Assembly (NCBI RefSeq): GCF_014696065.1
Contig: NZ_JACJPL010000026.1
Span: forward strand, 558,001-622,000
Source: Leptolyngbya sp. FACHB-261
GTDB lineage: Bacteria; Cyanobacteriota; Cyanobacteriia; FACHB-261
Reading direction: 5' to 3'
Length of the DNA stretch: 64,000 nt
Made by a program: the position numbers and the translations under genes. Shown in pieces: positions 15,827 through 26,456 of the stretch. The notes under the pieces are model-generated. The model did no database searches. It was not told where the DNA came from and saw only the letters and a list, made by a program, of their open reading frames with translations. Numbering within the stretch: position 1 is the stretch's first letter; every line of letters starts with the position of its first letter.

Positions 15827-16855
15827 TCAGTCAGCTTGTTGCAGCGCAGCTTCAACCTGAGCAGGCACGCTTTGGACTTGTGCTTGATTCACCATCAAAT
15901 TAGTGACCGCTCTAACTGAATGTGGACCTACCGCTAAAACAGCAATGCCTCGCTCCTTCAGCCGTTGCACTAGGATTGGCGCTGGTATGGTCTTGACCTG
16001 GAAAAATACCAGATTGGTTTGCACATCCTCAGGCTTGATTTCAATCCCCGCTATGTTCTGCAAACCTGTTGCCAAAATCTTGGCATTGTCGTGATCCTCT
16101 TTCAGTCGCGCTCGATGATGCTTCAAAGCATACAAAGCCCCAGCCGCGATGATGCCCGCCTGCCGCATACCACCACCAAATAGCTTGCGAAACCGTCGTG
16201 CCCGTTTAATTGACTCGCTTGAACCAACCAGCGCTGAACCAACCGGCGCTCCCAAGCCTTTGGAAAAACAAACGCTGACTGTATCGAAAGGTCGGGCGTA
16301 TTCGCGTTCAGAAATTCCAGTGGCAACGCAGGCATTCCATAGACGCGCGCCATCCAAATGCAGTTTGAGATCGTGCTTTTGACACACCTGAGCAATTGAT
16401 TCAATTTCAGCCAGCGGAAAAATGCGCCCGCCGCCTCGATTGTGCGTATTTTCTAGACAAACTAGCTTGGTCCTAGCAAAGTGATCATCCACAGGACGCA
16501 GCACCTGCTCTAAATCAGTAGCGCTGAAGATGCCCTGCTTGCCCGGAATCAAACGGCACATTACGCCAGATAAAGCAGCCGGAGCGCCGCCTTCGTAATA
16601 GTAAATGTGGGCCTGCGCTTCTAAAACGACTTCATCACCAGGCTCGGTATGCGTGCGCAAAGCCACTTGATTGGTCATCGTGCCAGAAGGCATGTAAACC
16701 GCAGCCTCTTTACCCAAAAGTTCGGCCACATAAGCTTCCAACGCATTCACGGTTGGGTCGTCGCTAGAAACATCATCGCCTACCGTGGCTTGTGCCATTG
16801 CTTCGCGCATGGCTGGTGTGGGCTGCGTGATCGTGTCGCTTCTGAGGTCAATCAT
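15827..16855 (-). CDS. ltaE: Low-specificity L-threonine aldolase
   Basis: Cleaves L-threonine and L-allo-threonine to glycine and acetaldehyde with pyridoxal phosphate. The start is set at ATG 16855 ([20 protein letters not shown]), the family's usual beginning, giving 342 residues; an in-frame start 16 codons earlier adds unrelated sequence. Visible features are the early [58 protein letters not shown] and the PLP lysine in [14 protein letters not shown]. Glycine production and serine/threonine turnover are the probable roles. Divergent from a LysR gene 91 bp away, which may control it. Confidence 0.92.
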   Translation of the reverse strand: MIDLRSDTITQPTPAMREAMAQATVGDDVSSDDPTVNALEAYVAELLGKEAAVYMPSGTMTNQVALRTHTEPGDEVVLEAQAHIYYYEGGAPAALSGVMCRLIPGKQGIFSATDLEQVLRPVDDHFARTKLVCLENTHNRGGGRIFPLAEIESIAQVCQKHDLKLHLDGARLWNACVATGISEREYARPFDTVSVCFSKGLGAPVGSALVGSSESIKRARRFRKLFGGGMRQAGIIAAGALYALKHHRARLKEDHDNAKILATGLQNIAGIEIKPEDVQTNLVFFQVKTIPAPILVQRLKERGIAVLAVGPHSVRAVTNLMVNQAQVQSVPAQVEAALQQAD

Positions 16856-16946
16856 TACAGTGAACTTGGGGCTTTGTTGAGGAGGGAAGCAAGCGCTAAG
16901 CATTGACTATGGCAGGGATACCCCGAATGATCAAATCACAGTTCGA

Positions 16947-17882
16947 ATGACCGCCATGACGAGCATTGATGTATCCAAAATCAAGCTGTTCCAACTGCGA
17001 GCCTTAGTAGCAGTTGCCAATTGTGGTAGTTTTGGCGGTGCCGCACTGAAACTTGATCTCACGCAATCGGCCATCAGTCACGCCATCGCTAGTTTGGAGC
17101 AAGAACTGGGAGTCATCTTGTTAATTCGAGGCCGAAATGGCGCCTCACTCACCTATGTTGGCGAACAAATCATTGGCGAAGTCCGACAAATGCTGCAATT
17201 GTTGGACATTGCTATTGAAAAGGTGAACTGCTCCAGAGGCTTACAAGCAGGGCAAGTCAAAATTGCCTCCATCCGCAGTCTGGCAACTCATTGGCTACCG
17301 TCGGTAATGGCCGCTTTCAACCAGCGGTTTCCTCAAATTACCGTGACTCTGACTAAGTGTTTTGATTATGTTGAGGTCCAAGCCGCTCTGCAAAATCGCT
17401 CAGCCGATCTGGGTTTGATGGATATTGATGAGCGTACCGGCTTCACCGTTACCGAGATTGGCAGCGATGATTACCTGGTGCTTCTACCCGCCAACATTGC
17501 CTTGCAAAGTAACTCGATCTCTTGGCAACAACTGAGCCAGTACCCGCTAATTATGCCTGCACCGAATGACCAAGGTTATGCCCCGTTGCGGCGCTACATT
17601 GCCAATGCAGAAGTGCCCTTGACCATTGCTTACGAAATCAATGAGGATTCAACGATTGTGAGCATGGTAGCCCAAGGTTTAGGTATCGCTATCTTGCCCC
17701 AGCTTGCCGCGCTACCAATTCCCCAAACCGTGCAGGTTTGTCGTCCACCTCAACCCCTGTCTCGATTGTTAGTGGCTGCAATTTTAGAAAATGCCCTGCA
17801 CAGCCCAGCCGTTTTTGTATTTCTAGAGTTGATTGAGCAGATGAACTGGCGTTCTATCCCTGTGCTCCAGCGTTTCAGTTAG
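16947..17882 (+). CDS. LysR-family transcriptional regulator
   Basis: 311 residues; the alternative ATGs at residues 1 and 4 leave the first codons uncertain. The N-terminal winged helix reads FQLRALVAVANCGSFGGAAL and LTQSAISHAIASLEQELGV, the LysR signature. The rest is the type-2 periplasmic-binding effector domain in two lobes (VKIASIRSLATHWLPSVMAA; ISWQQLSQYPLIMPAP), with the hinge near residue 240. The ligand is unknown. Divergent from ltaE, 91 bp between the starts, the classical arrangement for a LysR protein and its target, so threonine/glycine metabolism is a reasonable guess. Confidence 0.92.
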   Translation: MTAMTSIDVSKIKLFQLRALVAVANCGSFGGAALKLDLTQSAISHAIASLEQELGVILLIRGRNGASLTYVGEQIIGEVRQMLQLLDIAIEKVNCSRGLQAGQVKIASIRSLATHWLPSVMAAFNQRFPQITVTLTKCFDYVEVQAALQNRSADLGLMDIDERTGFTVTEIGSDDYLVLLPANIALQSNSISWQQLSQYPLIMPAPNDQGYAPLRRYIANAEVPLTIAYEINEDSTIVSMVAQGLGIAILPQLAALPIPQTVQVCRPPQPLSRLLVAAILENALHSPAVFVFLELIEQMNWRSIPVLQRFS

Positions 17883-17900
17883 GCTAGTCGAACTAGGGTT

Positions 17901-19136
17901 CTAAGTCAGTCCCTGTTTGGCTAACCGCCAGCATTCCTGGGCAATGGCCCAATCTTCTTGCGTGTGAACAATCAACACGCGCACACTTGAATCCGGTGTG
18001 GCAATATCCTGATCGGCGGGTGATTGCGCATTTTTCTCGGCATCCAATTTCAGACCCAAAAAGGCAAAGGCTTCGCAAACAGCCGCTCGCACCGGAGCAG
18101 AATTTTCGCCCACGCCTGCAGTAAATACCAACGTATCTAAGCCGCCCAAACTGGCTAGCATGGCGCCCAAATAAGCGCGCAGACGATGCACATAAACATC
18201 AAAAGCCAGCTGCGCTCGCCCATTGCCCTCAGCAATGGCTTGCTGAATCTGGCGCATATCACTGGAAACGCCGGAAACACCCTGCAAACCCGAGGCGCGA
18301 TTGAGCAAATGATCGAGCTTGTCTGGGGTGTAGTCGCCTTGCCGCAGCAGATGAATCAAAATGCCAGGGTCCACTGAACCGGAGCGGCTGCCCATCATCA
18401 AGCCGTCTAGGGGTGTAAAGCCCATCGTCGTATCAATACTTTTGCCATCGCGAATCGCGGCCAGCGAGCAGCCATTACCCAGATGACAGGTGACTAAGCG
18501 CAAATCTTCAAGCTCTCTGCCAACAATTTGAGCCGCCCGTTGAGCGCAGTATTGATGACTGATGCCATGAAAACCGTAGCGCCGAATTCCCTGCTCCAAC
18601 CATTCATAGGGGCCAGGGTAAACAAAAGCCGCCGGAGGCAAGTTGCTATGAAAGGCAGTATCAAACACCGCAACTTGTGGAATCTCCGGTCCTAAAACCT
18701 GCTCAATCGCTTCGATGCCTTCAAGATTAGCTGGATTATGAACCGGCGCAAACACAGACAAGCGGTCAATCGTCGCTTTCACCTCCGGCGTAATCAAGGT
18801 GCTTTGCTGATAGTCTTGCCCACCATGCACCACGCGATGACCAACCAGGTCAATCTCAGCCTGGTCAGCAATCACTTGGGTTTCGCCATGCCAAAGCGTC
18901 TGGAGCATTTGGGAAACTCCAGCCGCCCGAGACTCTAATGAAAGTTCTTGCTCTAGCTGTTTGCCCTGGCTGGTTTTGACCTTTAGTTCTGCGGCACCTT
19001 GGTGATGGGTCCAATCAATTTGGGCTTCCCAAACTGGTTCTACTGGCTCTAATGGTTGAGTCGGTTCATCACCCTTCAACTCGTAAAGGCAGCTTTTTTG
19101 ACTGCTCGACCCTGCATTGAGCACCAAGATTTTCAT
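17901..19136 (-). CDS. ackA: Acetate kinase
   Basis: Interconverts acetyl phosphate plus ADP with acetate plus ATP. 411 residues, slightly above the usual 400. Begins MKILVLNAGSSSQKSCLYEL (acetokinase signature 1), then GHRVVHGGQDY, FDTAFHSNLPPAAFVYPGPY, RYGFHGISHQYCAQRAA (signature 2), CHLGNGCSLAAIRDGKSIDT with GFTPLDGLMMGSRSGSVDPG, and FTAGVGENSAPVRAAVCEAF. An insert near residues 25-45 (PTQPLEPVEPVW) is common in cyanobacterial forms. Downstream of the phosphoketolase and cNMP-binding genes on the same strand: acetyl phosphate made by phosphoketolase would be its substrate. Confidence 0.95.
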   Translation of the reverse strand: MKILVLNAGSSSQKSCLYELKGDEPTQPLEPVEPVWEAQIDWTHHQGAAELKVKTSQGKQLEQELSLESRAAGVSQMLQTLWHGETQVIADQAEIDLVGHRVVHGGQDYQQSTLITPEVKATIDRLSVFAPVHNPANLEGIEAIEQVLGPEIPQVAVFDTAFHSNLPPAAFVYPGPYEWLEQGIRRYGFHGISHQYCAQRAAQIVGRELEDLRLVTCHLGNGCSLAAIRDGKSIDTTMGFTPLDGLMMGSRSGSVDPGILIHLLRQGDYTPDKLDHLLNRASGLQGVSGVSSDMRQIQQAIAEGNGRAQLAFDVYVHRLRAYLGAMLASLGGLDTLVFTAGVGENSAPVRAAVCEAFAFLGLKLDAEKNAQSPADQDIATPDSSVRVLIVHTQEDWAIAQECWRLAKQGLT

Positions 19137-19226
19137 ACTGACTTACACGCTACCGCTGAATGGTCGGCTTCAGAGTCTTCACTTAAGAACCAGCACCAGC
19201 TCAGAGCTGACTAAAAGCAAGCTCTC

Positions 19227-19598
19227 TTAAAGTAAACGCTTCAAATGGCGCAGCCGATTGGAGAAACTGCGCATCACTTCAAGTGCAAACATCGGTGTTT
19301 CTTGAACCGCAAACAGAAAGCGCTTTTGATCGAGAAAGGCTAGATTACAATCGGTTTTGGCAATTGCCGTGGAAGCTCTAAGGCCATCCTGATGAACCAG
19401 GGCACCCTCACCAAAGACATCACCAGTTTTAATCGTCTCAACGGTCTTGCCATTGACAACCAAGTCAACTTCTCCTTCGAGAATGCCGTACATCACGTCA
19501 CCAGGTTGTCCCTCTTCAAAGATGACTTCTCCGGCTGAAAAGAGCTTGGGTTCAAGCTGCCTTTGAAAGATGCGAACGACTTCAGCGGGTTCTAGCAT
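19227..19598 (-). CDS. Single-domain cyclic-nucleotide-binding protein (Crp/cNMP-like, no DNA-binding domain)
   Basis: 123 residues that are one cNMP-binding beta-roll: RQLEPKLFSAGEVIFEEGQP, GDVMYGILEGEVDLVVNGK, TGDVFGEGALVHQDGLRAST and a C-terminal helix. The phosphate-binding cassette FGEGALVHQDGLRAST keeps the Glu and Arg that contact cyclic nucleotide ribose and phosphate. No helix-turn-helix, kinase or channel follows, so it must act through a partner. It lies between phosphoketolase and acetate kinase on the same strand, hinting that it tunes this carbon branch, perhaps by binding one of the enzymes. Confidence 0.85.
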   Translation of the reverse strand: MLEPAEVVRIFQRQLEPKLFSAGEVIFEEGQPGDVMYGILEGEVDLVVNGKTVETIKTGDVFGEGALVHQDGLRASTAIAKTDCNLAFLDQKRFLFAVQETPMFALEVMRSFSNRLRHLKRLL

Positions 19599-19645
19599 GA
19601 TATTTGAAACCTGATAAACGGGTAATCATCGTACCGCTAACAGCA

Positions 19646-19696
19646 GCAAGTGTTGAGGCGGGAATCCAAACCTGAATCCCAACGCTCAACACTTGC
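19646..19696 (-). terminator. Long hairpin downstream of phosphoketolase
   Basis: Perfect 12-bp arms GCAAGTGTTGAG (19646-19657) and CTCAACACTTGC (19685-19696), with a weaker inner pairing GGGA/TCCC. It begins 12 bp after the phosphoketolase stop and ends the stretch before the cNMP-binding gene. No T-run follows on the minus strand, so it may be an attenuator, an mRNA-stabilising 3' structure or a Rho-dependent stop as easily as a terminator. Confidence 0.55.
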
Positions 19697-19707
19697 CGGT
19701 AGATTAG

Positions 19708-22188
19708 CTAAGAGCCGGAACGCGCGACGCCTTCAAAGCCTTCCTGGGAAGGTGAGTTGGTATCGCGGGGTGTTTTGGATCCAGAATCAGCTCCCAGTGG
19801 GTCGCTGTAATAGCCCCATTGCCAATCGCGAATTTCAGGCATGTCGTCCCCATGTTTAGAGACATATTCCCTGTGTTCAATCAGCTTGTCATGCAGCATC
19901 TGCTTGACATGCGCAGCCGTATTTCTGAGCCCTGGCACGCGGTCAATTGCGTCATCAGCTAAATTAAACCGATCTAAATCATTCAAGACCACCATATCGA
20001 AAGGCGTGGTCGTTGTACCCTCTTCTTTGTAGCCGCGAACGTGGATATTCGAGTGATTCGTGCGGCGATAGGTCAGGCGATGAATAACCCAGGGATAGCC
20101 GTGGAAGGCAAAGATCACCGGCTTATTAGTCGTGAAAATGCTGTCGAAATCCTTATCGCTCAAACCGTGAGGATGCTCGGTTTCAGGTTGCAACGTCATC
20201 AAGTCAACCACATTAACCACGCGAATGCGCAAGTCTGGAAAATTCTGACGCAGGAGATCTACAGCCGCTAGCGTTTCCAGGGTTGGAATATCACCAGCGC
20301 AGGCCATAACCAGATCCGGCTCGACGCCTTGGTCGTTGCTAGCCCAACCCCAAATGCCAAGGCCTTTGGTGCAATGCTTAACTGCATCGTCCATGCTGAG
20401 ATATTGCAACGCCGGTTGCTTGCCGGCAATCACCACATTGACGTAATGGCGGCTGCGCAAACAGTGGTCGGTTACCGATAGCAAGGTGTTAGCATCAGGT
20501 GGCAAATAAACTCGAACCACCTCTGCTTTCTTGTTGAGCACATGGTCGATAAAACCTGGATCTTGGTGGCTGAAACCGTTATGGTCTTGCCGCCAAACGT
20601 GCGAAGTTAGCAAATAATTGAGCGAAGCAATGGGGCGACGCCAGGAAATGTGACGGGTGGTTTTCAGCCACTTGGCGTGCTGATTAAACATCGAATCAAC
20701 GATGTGAATGAACGCCTCGTAGCAAGAGAAAAAGCCGTGCCGACCAGTCAGCAAATAACCCTCTAGCCAACCCTGACACAGGTGTTCGCTGAGCACCTCC
20801 ATGATCCGGCCATCCGGAGCGAGGTGGTCATCCTCTGGCAGCCTTTCAGCCATCCAGGTTCGGTCGGTCGCCTCCATAATTGCGCCCAAACGGTTGGATG
20901 CCGTTTCATCAGGGCCGAACACGCGGAAATTGCGTCGGTCCGCATTTAGTTTCATCACATCGCGCAGAAATACGCCCATGACCCGCGTGGCTTCGCCAAC
21001 CGTGCCGCCGGGGTGAGGTACTTCAACCGCGTAGTCGCGGAAGTCAGGCAGCTTTAGGTCTTTGAGCAGTAGGCCACCATTGGTGTGGGGATTGTCGCCC
21101 ATGCGACGGGTGCCCTTGGGAGCCAGTTCCGCCAGTTCAGGAGTCAGGGTACCGTTTTCATCGAAGAGTTCCTCCGGCTTGTAGCTCTTCATCCAGTCTT
21201 CGAGCAGCCTTAGATGGTCTGGCTTGGTCGCCAGTTCCGCGAAAGGTACCTGGTGTGAGCGCCAATAATTCTCGGTTTTCTTGCCATCAACTTCTTTCGG
21301 TCCGGTCCAGCCCTTGGGCGAACGCAGGACAATCATCGGCCATTGCGGACGTTTGAGATTGCCGTTGATGCGGGCCTCATGCTGAATGGCTTTAATCTCG
21401 GCGATCACTGTATCCAGGGTGCCAGCCATCAATTGATGCATGGCTTCGGGCTCTGAACCCTCCACGAAGTAGGGTTTGTAGCCGTAGCCCACCAATAGGC
21501 TTTCCAACTCCTCGTGGCTCATGCGGGCTAAGAAGGTGGGATTGGCAATCTTATAGCCGTTGAGGTGCAGGATCGGCAGCACTGCCCCGTCGTGGATTGG
21601 ATTGAGAAACTTGTTGGAGTGCCAGCTAGTAGCGAGTGGCCCAGTCTCAGCTTCGCCATCTCCCACCACAGCGGCAACGATCAAGTCAGGGTTGTCGAAG
21701 GCCGCGCCGTAAGCGTGAACCAGAGCATAGCCCAGTTCCCCGCCCTCATGGATTGAGCCGGGTGTTTCTGGAGCTACGTGGCTAGGAATGCCACCGGGGA
21801 ATGAGAACTGCTTAAATAACTGCCGCATCCCCTCCGCATCCTGGGAGATGTTGGTGTAATACTCACTGTAAGTTCCCTCCAGATAGGTATTGGCGACCAA
21901 TCCTGGACCGCCATGTCCTGGACCCGCGATGTAAATAACGCTCAAGTCCTGAGCCTTAATCACCCGGTTGAGATGGACATAAATGAAGTTGAGACCCGGT
22001 GTTGTCCCCCAATGTCCGAGCAGTCTGGGCTTGACATGCTCTAGCTTCAAGGGTTCACGTAGCAATGGGTTGGCGAGTAGATAGATTTGTCCAACCGAGA
22101 GGTAGTTCGCCGCACGCCAGTAGGCGTTCATCTTGCGCAATTCATCTGCGCTTAAGGGCGTCGTCCGTACCAAGTCAGCTACTGTCAT
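19708..22188 (-). CDS. xfp: Phosphoketolase (xylulose-5-/fructose-6-phosphate)
   Basis: 826 residues; family length is about 790-800. A thiamine-diphosphate enzyme that splits xylulose-5-P or fructose-6-P with phosphate into acetyl phosphate plus glyceraldehyde-3-P or erythrose-4-P. Hallmarks: [56 protein letters not shown], and the TPP motif [20 protein letters not shown]. Later comes [20 protein letters not shown], and the C-terminal domain has [20 protein letters not shown]. The last 25 residues ([20 protein letters not shown] and beyond) are low-complexity and probably recent. With AckA it gives acetate and ATP, and it can save carbon in photosynthetic metabolism. Confidence 0.95.
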   Translation of the reverse strand: MTVADLVRTTPLSADELRKMNAYWRAANYLSVGQIYLLANPLLREPLKLEHVKPRLLGHWGTTPGLNFIYVHLNRVIKAQDLSVIYIAGPGHGGPGLVANTYLEGTYSEYYTNISQDAEGMRQLFKQFSFPGGIPSHVAPETPGSIHEGGELGYALVHAYGAAFDNPDLIVAAVVGDGEAETGPLATSWHSNKFLNPIHDGAVLPILHLNGYKIANPTFLARMSHEELESLLVGYGYKPYFVEGSEPEAMHQLMAGTLDTVIAEIKAIQHEARINGNLKRPQWPMIVLRSPKGWTGPKEVDGKKTENYWRSHQVPFAELATKPDHLRLLEDWMKSYKPEELFDENGTLTPELAELAPKGTRRMGDNPHTNGGLLLKDLKLPDFRDYAVEVPHPGGTVGEATRVMGVFLRDVMKLNADRRNFRVFGPDETASNRLGAIMEATDRTWMAERLPEDDHLAPDGRIMEVLSEHLCQGWLEGYLLTGRHGFFSCYEAFIHIVDSMFNQHAKWLKTTRHISWRRPIASLNYLLTSHVWRQDHNGFSHQDPGFIDHVLNKKAEVVRVYLPPDANTLLSVTDHCLRSRHYVNVVIAGKQPALQYLSMDDAVKHCTKGLGIWGWASNDQGVEPDLVMACAGDIPTLETLAAVDLLRQNFPDLRIRVVNVVDLMTLQPETEHPHGLSDKDFDSIFTTNKPVIFAFHGYPWVIHRLTYRRTNHSNIHVRGYKEEGTTTTPFDMVVLNDLDRFNLADDAIDRVPGLRNTAAHVKQMLHDKLIEHREYVSKHGDDMPEIRDWQWGYYSDPLGADSGSKTPRDTNSPSQEGFEGVARSGS

Positions 22189-22747
22189 GGCAACGACAAA
22201 TTATTTACAGGGCTATTGCGGCTAATCATGACCGCATTTGTTGTCTGACTTTTATTCTTTCGGCTTTTCTTAATTCTCCTACCTATAGAAGTAGATTGCT
22301 TAATACATTGATTCAGTACATTCCATAGATAAATTTACATAAACTCAGGATTATGAGATTTCAGCGCAGCTAAGTGAGTAATCAACTACATCTTTAATCT
22401 TTAACCAAAGGATAACTCGGTAATAAGAAATGCCAGCTTTGATTTGGATCATCCTAAAGGGTGATTTGAATCTGCTACTACAAATAGGTCAAAAGTAAGT
22501 AGCCATGCCTTTAAAAAGTCTTTAAAAGCACATTGCTATTCGGTAAGCCTAGCGGAGACTAGATATGGCTTAGTGGATTAGCAATAAGATTGAGTCCGAT
22601 TTTGAATCAAATTCAGCGCTCATTTTCATGCTTGCCATTCACAAAGAGTTCTAAGAATTGATTCAAGCCAACTCAACCAATGCTGAGAGGGCTGGGATGG
22701 TTAATCCACCCCAGCCTGTGATCTCGCAGTGCGCTTGATTTTTAGCT
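22189..22747. other. Intergenic region, 559 bp
   Basis: Separates the start of the phosphoketolase gene (minus) from the end of tldD (minus). Apart from the hairpin at 22690-22716, I see no gene, repeat or recognisable riboswitch; AT-rich stretches near 22200-22330 probably hold the phosphoketolase promoter. Confidence 0.5.
22690..22716 (-). terminator. Hairpin after tldD
   Basis: On the minus strand GGCTGGG-G-TGG pairs with CCA-T-CCCAGCC around the loop ATTAA: an 11-bp stem with one G-U pair (27 bases). It starts 32 bp past the tldD stop. No T-run follows, so efficiency as an intrinsic terminator is uncertain. Confidence 0.5.
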
Positions 22748-24265
22748 CTAGCCGTTAGTTGGGGCTCCCCCAATTTGAATATCGCGAACCCGTGCCGGTA
22801 CTGCGGCATGGGTCATCTGCGCAATTTGCATTGGCTCACCCTTGCCACACATATTGGTGCCACACAATAGACGTTCCGAAGCGGGACCTACGGCATCTAC
22901 TCGGTTCCAAAAGTCGGTGGTCATGGCATGGTAGGTGACATCCTTGAGCATGCCAACGATTTTGCCTTTTTCAATTTGCCAAAACGCATCGCCGCCAAAC
23001 TGGAAATTGCGCCGTTGTTGGTCAATCGAGAAGCTGCCAATACCGTCAATTAAAATGCCAGATTCAGTATCTGCAATCATCTCCGCCAAGGTTGCGGTGT
23101 GACTGCCGCCCTCAGGCCCTGGTTCTAAGCCTAAATTGGGAATGCGCACCATTGGCACACTCGACCAGCTATCGGCATAGGCACAACCGTTGCTGCTTCC
23201 CCGCCCTAGTTTGAAAGCAGTTTCGCGGTCGGTGAGGTAATCCACCAAGCGGCCATCTTTGACTACGTACCAGTCTTGCGCAGGCACACCTTCATCATCG
23301 AAGCCTACGGTGCTGCGGCCTCCAGGCTGAGTGCGGTCAGCTTTGAAGTTCACACAGTCGGCGGCGTACTGAAGTTTGCCTAACTGGTCGGTGGTCGCGA
23401 AGCTGGTCCCGGCAAAATTAGCCTCATAGCCATACACCCGGTCAAGCTCGGTGGGATGGCCAACCGATTCGTGAATGGTTAACCAGAGATGACTGGGTTT
23501 GAGAATAAGCGTGGAGCGGATCCCCTGCGGTCCTTTGGGCGCATGCACTTTCTCAATTGCTTCCTCGGCCACCCGTTCGACCTGAGCTAGCAAGTCGGCA
23601 CTGTCCACATGTTCGTAGCCGACATTTAATGGGGGTCGCTCGTAGTTCCGATTTTGAGAATCGCCATTGGCAACGGCAGTGCAACCAAAACCCGGATAAC
23701 TGCGGTAGACAGTCTGCTCAATCACTGAGCCCACCGTAGAGGCGAATAATTTATCTTCGCGTGTGAACGACAGGTAAGAATTGGCTTTTTTAATCCCCCG
23801 GTTACCATAGGCCAGTAGCTGCTCATTCAAGCCCAACAGTAACTCTGCTTTCTGTGCAATCGGCACTTCAAACGGGTCGATTGCAATTGGGGTCTTGAAG
23901 GTTGCCTGGTACGCGTCTACAGGCACCAACTGCACGCGCTCACGCTGGGATAAGCGACTGGCTCGGGCAATATCCACAGCCAAGCTGACCAGTCGTTCAA
24001 TTTCTGTGGCACTAATACGATGGCTAGCCGCAAAACCCCAAGCCCCATCCAGCAATACCCGTACGCCAAAACCAGAACTGACATTATCTGAGAGGTTGCT
24101 CAGCGAACGGTCGCGCGCGTAGAGCCGTTGAGAGCGATAGGTGCAAAGGCGGATATCGCCATACTCACAGCCTGCTTTGCGAATCAGGTCCACCGCTAGC
24201 GCTGCCAAATCGGGAGAGGTGCTCAGAACTGGGCGAGGCGTCAGGGTTGGCAGTGAGGGCGTCAC
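22748..24265 (-). CDS. tldD: TldD metallopeptidase family protein
   Basis: 505 residues. TldD works with TldE/PmbA as a heterodimeric zinc protease that degrades unstructured peptides, and processes some antibiotic peptides and CcdA in E. coli. Conserved features are visible: LIRKAGCEYGDIRLCTYRSQ, GFGVRVLLDGAWGFAAS, the zinc motif HESVGHPTELDR followed by GYEANFAGTSF, and the C-terminal GTNMCGKGEPMQ and GAPTNG. The HExxxH of the family is present as HESVGH. TldE is not in this window. Length fits the family (about 480). It is monocistronic, followed by a hairpin. Confidence 0.9.
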   Translation of the reverse strand: MTPSLPTLTPRPVLSTSPDLAALAVDLIRKAGCEYGDIRLCTYRSQRLYARDRSLSNLSDNVSSGFGVRVLLDGAWGFAASHRISATEIERLVSLAVDIARASRLSQRERVQLVPVDAYQATFKTPIAIDPFEVPIAQKAELLLGLNEQLLAYGNRGIKKANSYLSFTREDKLFASTVGSVIEQTVYRSYPGFGCTAVANGDSQNRNYERPPLNVGYEHVDSADLLAQVERVAEEAIEKVHAPKGPQGIRSTLILKPSHLWLTIHESVGHPTELDRVYGYEANFAGTSFATTDQLGKLQYAADCVNFKADRTQPGGRSTVGFDDEGVPAQDWYVVKDGRLVDYLTDRETAFKLGRGSSNGCAYADSWSSVPMVRIPNLGLEPGPEGGSHTATLAEMIADTESGILIDGIGSFSIDQQRRNFQFGGDAFWQIEKGKIVGMLKDVTYHAMTTDFWNRVDAVGPASERLLCGTNMCGKGEPMQIAQMTHAAVPARVRDIQIGGAPTNG

Positions 24266-24448
24266 AGGTGGCTTGCTCCTTTCGGGGTTGGCTTATTCTA
24301 GCCCGGATGATTTTGCTTCAAGCTTGTGGGCAAAGCTTAGGGGGAACAGAGCTGAAGTCACCCAAATCAAAGCCTAAATCAACAGGGGCCAGCTCTTGCT
24401 ATCAATCCGGGATGTCATAACTCGGTGATGTATATTCGGTGAGCCAGG

Positions 24449-26305
24449 GTGTTCCGCGAGTCAAAAATCGCTGCGATCACAGACCTCATGCAACCCGAAA
24501 AATCACAATCTTCATCGTTAGAGCCTAGCCAACGATCAAAATCAGCGAAGCAGCCGGAATTTCTAACCGCCTGTCTCAGTCGTCTAACCCATCACTGGGG
24601 CATTCGTAAAAAGATTGGCTTTGGCTATGGTCTCTCGATTGGGATAGCCGTTTTGGGGACCGGCATCGGTTTGCTAGTGGGGGACCACTATCAAAATAAA
24701 GCAGTGGATAAGTTAGCTGCTGCCCAGGAAAAACACAAGCTAATCGAGCATTTAGAAAAATCTTTTCTCAAGGCTCAGATTCAGCAGGGGAAGATTGCTT
24801 TGGCTCCTCAGAATAGTGAGACCCAGCAGAAAGAAACTGACAGCTTACTTGCCATTACCTATGACATTAAACGGCTCTTACCTCAGCTTGAGGCTAGCCT
24901 ATCAGTTCACAGTATTTCATCCCGAGAGGCAGCTCAAGACCTCAGTGAGGTTTTGTCTCGGTATGACGTAGAACTAGAACAGTATATCCAGCTCATCGAA
25001 TTACAGCGTCAGAAAGGCAAGCGTGAGGTAGCTCAAGAGGCTACACAGGAGGCCATTCAAGGGGCCACACAGGAGGCTAGTCAGATCGCGCCAGGCTTCT
25101 CTTCCGAGTTTAGGGAGAAGCAAGTAACGGTGTTTGAGCAGCTCATGAGAGATACCGAGAAATTAACCGAATCAACCCTGCATCAGGAGCATCAAGCAAC
25201 TGAGTCTTTGAATTCTGCCAGAACCTTACGCTTCAGAATTATGCTCGGTAGTATGCTGCTTTCAATTGCGATTGCGATTGCTCTGGCATACTATACCAGC
25301 CAAATAATCTCTCACCCCATTCGGGCTGTAACCCGGGTGGCGCAGCAGGCAACTCAGGAGTCCAATTTTGAGCTACAAGCACCAGTTTTGACAGGTGACG
25401 AAGTGGGTCTGCTAGCTACTTCTCTCAACCAATTGATTCAACGGGTGTCCAAACAACTGCAAGAACTCAAACAAGCCCAAGCTCATTCGATTCAAAGCGA
25501 AAAGATGTCTAGCTTGGGCCAAATGGTAGCTGGTGTCGCTCACGAAATTAATAATCCAGTCAGTTTCATCTATGGCAATCTGGGGCACATCCAGCAATAT
25601 GCTGAAAGTCTGTTGAGCCTAGTGAGCCTTTATCAAAAGCATTATCCCCAACCGGTAGCCGCGATTAAGGATGAGATTGAGGCGATTGAGCTAGATTTCT
25701 TGTGTGAGGATTTTCCTAGAACCATTTCATCGATTCAACTGGGTGCAGAGCGAATTCAGCAAATTGTGCGCTCTTTGCGTAATTTCTCGCGCCTTGATGA
25801 GGCTGAGATGAAACGGGTTGATATCCACGAAGGTCTTGAGAACACGCTGCTCATTCTCAATCATCGAACCAAAGGCAAAATCAAAATCGTTCGGCAATAT
25901 GGTGACTTACCTGAGGTCGATTGCTACCCTGCTCAGCTCAATCAAGTATTTATGAACATCCTCAACAATGCTATTGATGAGCTGCTGGAAAACGGGCCCC
26001 ATATTCAACCGCAGATTCTGATTCAGACTCTAGCGGTTGACCACGAGCAGGTTGAGGTGCGTATTCAAGATAATGGCTCTGGCATTAAACCAGAGCTTAG
26101 CCAGAAAATTTTTGATCCTTTTTTCACGACCAAACCGATGGGCAAAGGTACTGGTATGGGCCTGGCGATTTGCTATCAGATCATTGAGAAGCATCAGGGA
26201 CAGCTTGGTGTAACCTCCAACCCCAAATCGGGGGCCGAATTTGTCGTTACCTTGCCAACCAAATTTCCTCAACCAGCCAGCGATGAAGTTTCAGCTGAAG
26301 CTTAA
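24449..26305 (+). CDS. Membrane sensor histidine kinase (HAMP, HisKA, HATPase)
   Basis: 618 residues from GTG 24449, or 605 from ATG 24488; the codon choice is unclear. TM1 is near residues 57-78, then an extracytoplasmic region of about 185 residues rich in helix ([16 protein letters not shown]), TM2 near 270-290, HAMP ([16 protein letters not shown]), HisKA with phospho-accepting His at about 365 in [14 protein letters not shown], and HATPase with [17 protein letters not shown] (N box), [26 protein letters not shown] (F and G2). The HEINNP form belongs to the NtrB/ATP-conserved group common in cyanobacteria. Its response regulator is not adjacent; signal unknown. Confidence 0.9.
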   Translation: MFRESKIAAITDLMQPEKSQSSSLEPSQRSKSAKQPEFLTACLSRLTHHWGIRKKIGFGYGLSIGIAVLGTGIGLLVGDHYQNKAVDKLAAAQEKHKLIEHLEKSFLKAQIQQGKIALAPQNSETQQKETDSLLAITYDIKRLLPQLEASLSVHSISSREAAQDLSEVLSRYDVELEQYIQLIELQRQKGKREVAQEATQEAIQGATQEASQIAPGFSSEFREKQVTVFEQLMRDTEKLTESTLHQEHQATESLNSARTLRFRIMLGSMLLSIAIAIALAYYTSQIISHPIRAVTRVAQQATQESNFELQAPVLTGDEVGLLATSLNQLIQRVSKQLQELKQAQAHSIQSEKMSSLGQMVAGVAHEINNPVSFIYGNLGHIQQYAESLLSLVSLYQKHYPQPVAAIKDEIEAIELDFLCEDFPRTISSIQLGAERIQQIVRSLRNFSRLDEAEMKRVDIHEGLENTLLILNHRTKGKIKIVRQYGDLPEVDCYPAQLNQVFMNILNNAIDELLENGPHIQPQILIQTLAVDHEQVEVRIQDNGSGIKPELSQKIFDPFFTTKPMGKGTGMGLAICYQIIEKHQGQLGVTSNPKSGAEFVVTLPTKFPQPASDEVSAEA

Positions 26306-26361
26306 AGCAATGCTCTCGGTTAATCAGTTGCCGTGCAGTTGGTGAGCAACATCTTAAGAGA

Positions 26362-26395
26362 TAGCAGGAGGAATTTTGTAGAATTTCTCCTGCTA
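26362..26395. terminator. Bidirectional terminator-like hairpin between the histidine kinase and pncA
   Basis: A 14-base arm TAGCAGGAGGAATT (26362-26375) pairs with AATTTCTCCTGCTA (26382-26395), one G-T mismatch, loop of 6. It lies 56 bp after the kinase stop and 62 bp from the end of the convergent pncA, so it can serve both. A TTT run is inside the right arm; no long U-tract follows. Confidence 0.6.
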
Positions 26396-26456
26396 AATGT
26401 GGCCTTAGATTTATGGCCTTAAGTTTAAGGCTTTAAGTCCTAGAAGCGAGCTGAAA

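Noticed and set aside
19708-19790. Phosphoketolase C-terminal tail as an inserted repeat
   Set aside because: The last 25 residues look unconserved, but no repeat boundary or duplicate was visible to support insertion.
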